Part shown: positions 35,451 to 35,993 of the stretch, piece after piece
Numbering within the stretch: the stretch's first letter is position 1
Layout of the letters: each line of letters opens with the position of its first letter
DNA from: Promethearchaeota archaeon
GTDB taxonomy: Archaea; Asgardarchaeota; Lokiarchaeia; Sigyniarchaeales; SOKP01
Assembly (NCBI GenBank): GCA_016926735.1
Contig: JAFGOA010000021.1
Location: 1-35,993 of the forward strand
Direction of reading: 5' to 3'
DNA: 35,993 nucleotides
Program-made: the position numbers and the translations under genes
Notes under the pieces: generated by a model
Database searches by the model: none
What the model was told of the DNA's origin: nothing
What the model saw: the letters and a program-made list of their open reading frames with translations, nothing else

Positions 35451-35993
35451 ATGAGTAAGAGAGAATTAGAAAGAGATAAAGAATTCATTGATAAATTGGA
35501 GTCGCATAGTGATTTTGATAAAGATTCACAAATGAAAGAATATGAAGAGGAAACTGGGAAATATGCGATATGGAGAGGAGTAGTAACTGAAGGATTTAAA
35601 CGATGGGTGCGAGGAGAAAAAATATATGATCGGAATAAAGAACGAATTTCTCTTTATGTTTCTGAAGAAACTAAAAATATTTGGCAAGAATTTTTGGATC
35701 AGAATAATTTATCTACACTTTCTAAACTTATTAGAATGAGTGTTAAAAGTTTTATAAATAAGTATAGTAATTCTTCAGATGATATTTCAAAATTAAACCC
35801 TTCTAATGTATCAAGAATATCACATGCTCTTAAAGAACCTCTTACATCAATAAAAGGATATGCTCAATTAATATTAGAAAATTATAAAGATCACCTTAGT
35901 GAACAGATTTATAGTACAATTAGAAATATTTTTGACCAAAGTATACTTCTGGAAAATAAAATAATTCAATTTTTGGATAATATCAGAATTCAA
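35451..35993 (+). CDS. Histidine kinase, N-terminal part (runs off the window)
   Basis: The open frame from ATG 35451 reaches the window end with 181 codons and no stop. An acidic N-terminus leads to a ribbon-helix-helix-like segment (ERISLYVSEETKNIWQEFLD, then LSKLIRMSVKSFINKY, about residues 64-104). A HisKA dimerisation domain follows, with the phospho-acceptor histidine in RISHALKEPLTSIKGYAQLI (about residues 122-141). The ATPase domain would lie beyond the window. No membrane segment is visible, so this is probably a cytosolic kinase. A DNA-binding-like domain joined to HisKA would be unusual, but the ribbon-helix-helix reading is by eye only. Confidence 0.8.
   Translation, partial: MSKRELERDKEFIDKLESHSDFDKDSQMKEYEEETGKYAIWRGVVTEGFKRWVRGEKIYDRNKERISLYVSEETKNIWQEFLDQNNLSTLSKLIRMSVKSFINKYSNSSDDISKLNPSNVSRISHALKEPLTSIKGYAQLILENYKDHLSEQIYSTIRNIFDQSILLENKIIQFLDNIRIQ

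Overview
The window is A+T-rich archaeal DNA, most probably from an Asgard (Lokiarchaeia-like) archaeon. The archaeal assignment rests on an archaeal TFB, archaeal-type S-adenosylmethionine synthetase, the GatD/GatE amidotransferase pair, fibrillarin with Nop5, archaeal ribosomal protein L2, a COG1395 regulator, an Elf1-type elongation factor and an archaeal Elp3. The Asgard assignment is an inference from eukaryote-like pieces: AN1-type zinc fingers fused to membrane proteins, a pseudo-rhomboid, and a coiled-coil/polyproline/WH2-like protein. No rRNA, tRNA, CRISPR array or complete insertion sequence was seen.

Layout. 57-509: small coiled-coil plus proline-glycine repeat protein. 1362-748 (minus): Elf1, interrupted by a stop-containing insert. 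1576-10394: an eight-gene co-directional cluster of mostly unrecognised proteins with gaps of about 16-23 bases. It holds a duplicated zinc-ribbon protein, two large helical proteins, an AAA ATPase, a charged coiled-coil protein, a long coiled-coil protein with a degenerate SMC-like end, and a tandem winged-helix protein resembling KITE/MAGE SMC partners. 10415-13742 (minus): Sm-like protein, HypB-like GTPase, and two AN1 zinc-finger membrane proteins (pseudo-rhomboid and site-2 protease). 13918-16299: two membrane-anchored left-handed beta-helix proteins. 16397-18274: two small zinc proteins and MAT. 18467-22098: COG1395 regulator, RNase HII (interrupted by a second stop-containing insert), and the fibrillarin/Nop5 pair. 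22179-23931: PyrD/PyrK. 23920-29658: Elp3 flanked by a SWIM-TIR protein and a SIR2-TPR protein. 29830-33111: GatE/GatD. 33237-33965: L2. 34109-35008 (minus): TFB. 35451-end: start of a histidine kinase.

Most striking observation. Two unrelated core genes, Elf1 and RNase HII, are each split inside their most conserved motif by exactly 30 in-frame bases that contain stop codons. Removing the 30 bases restores a canonical CPxC zinc-ribbon half and the DEAGRGPV active-site loop respectively. Both genes otherwise look intact. This suggests a class of very small mRNA introns, or another recoding element, in this organism. Neither insert forms a standard bulge-helix-bulge motif, although the Elf1 one can fold into a relaxed version.

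The second candidate system is the 1576-10394 cluster, which looks like an uncharacterised SMC/KITE/AAA-type complex lacking a Walker A in the SMC-like subunit.
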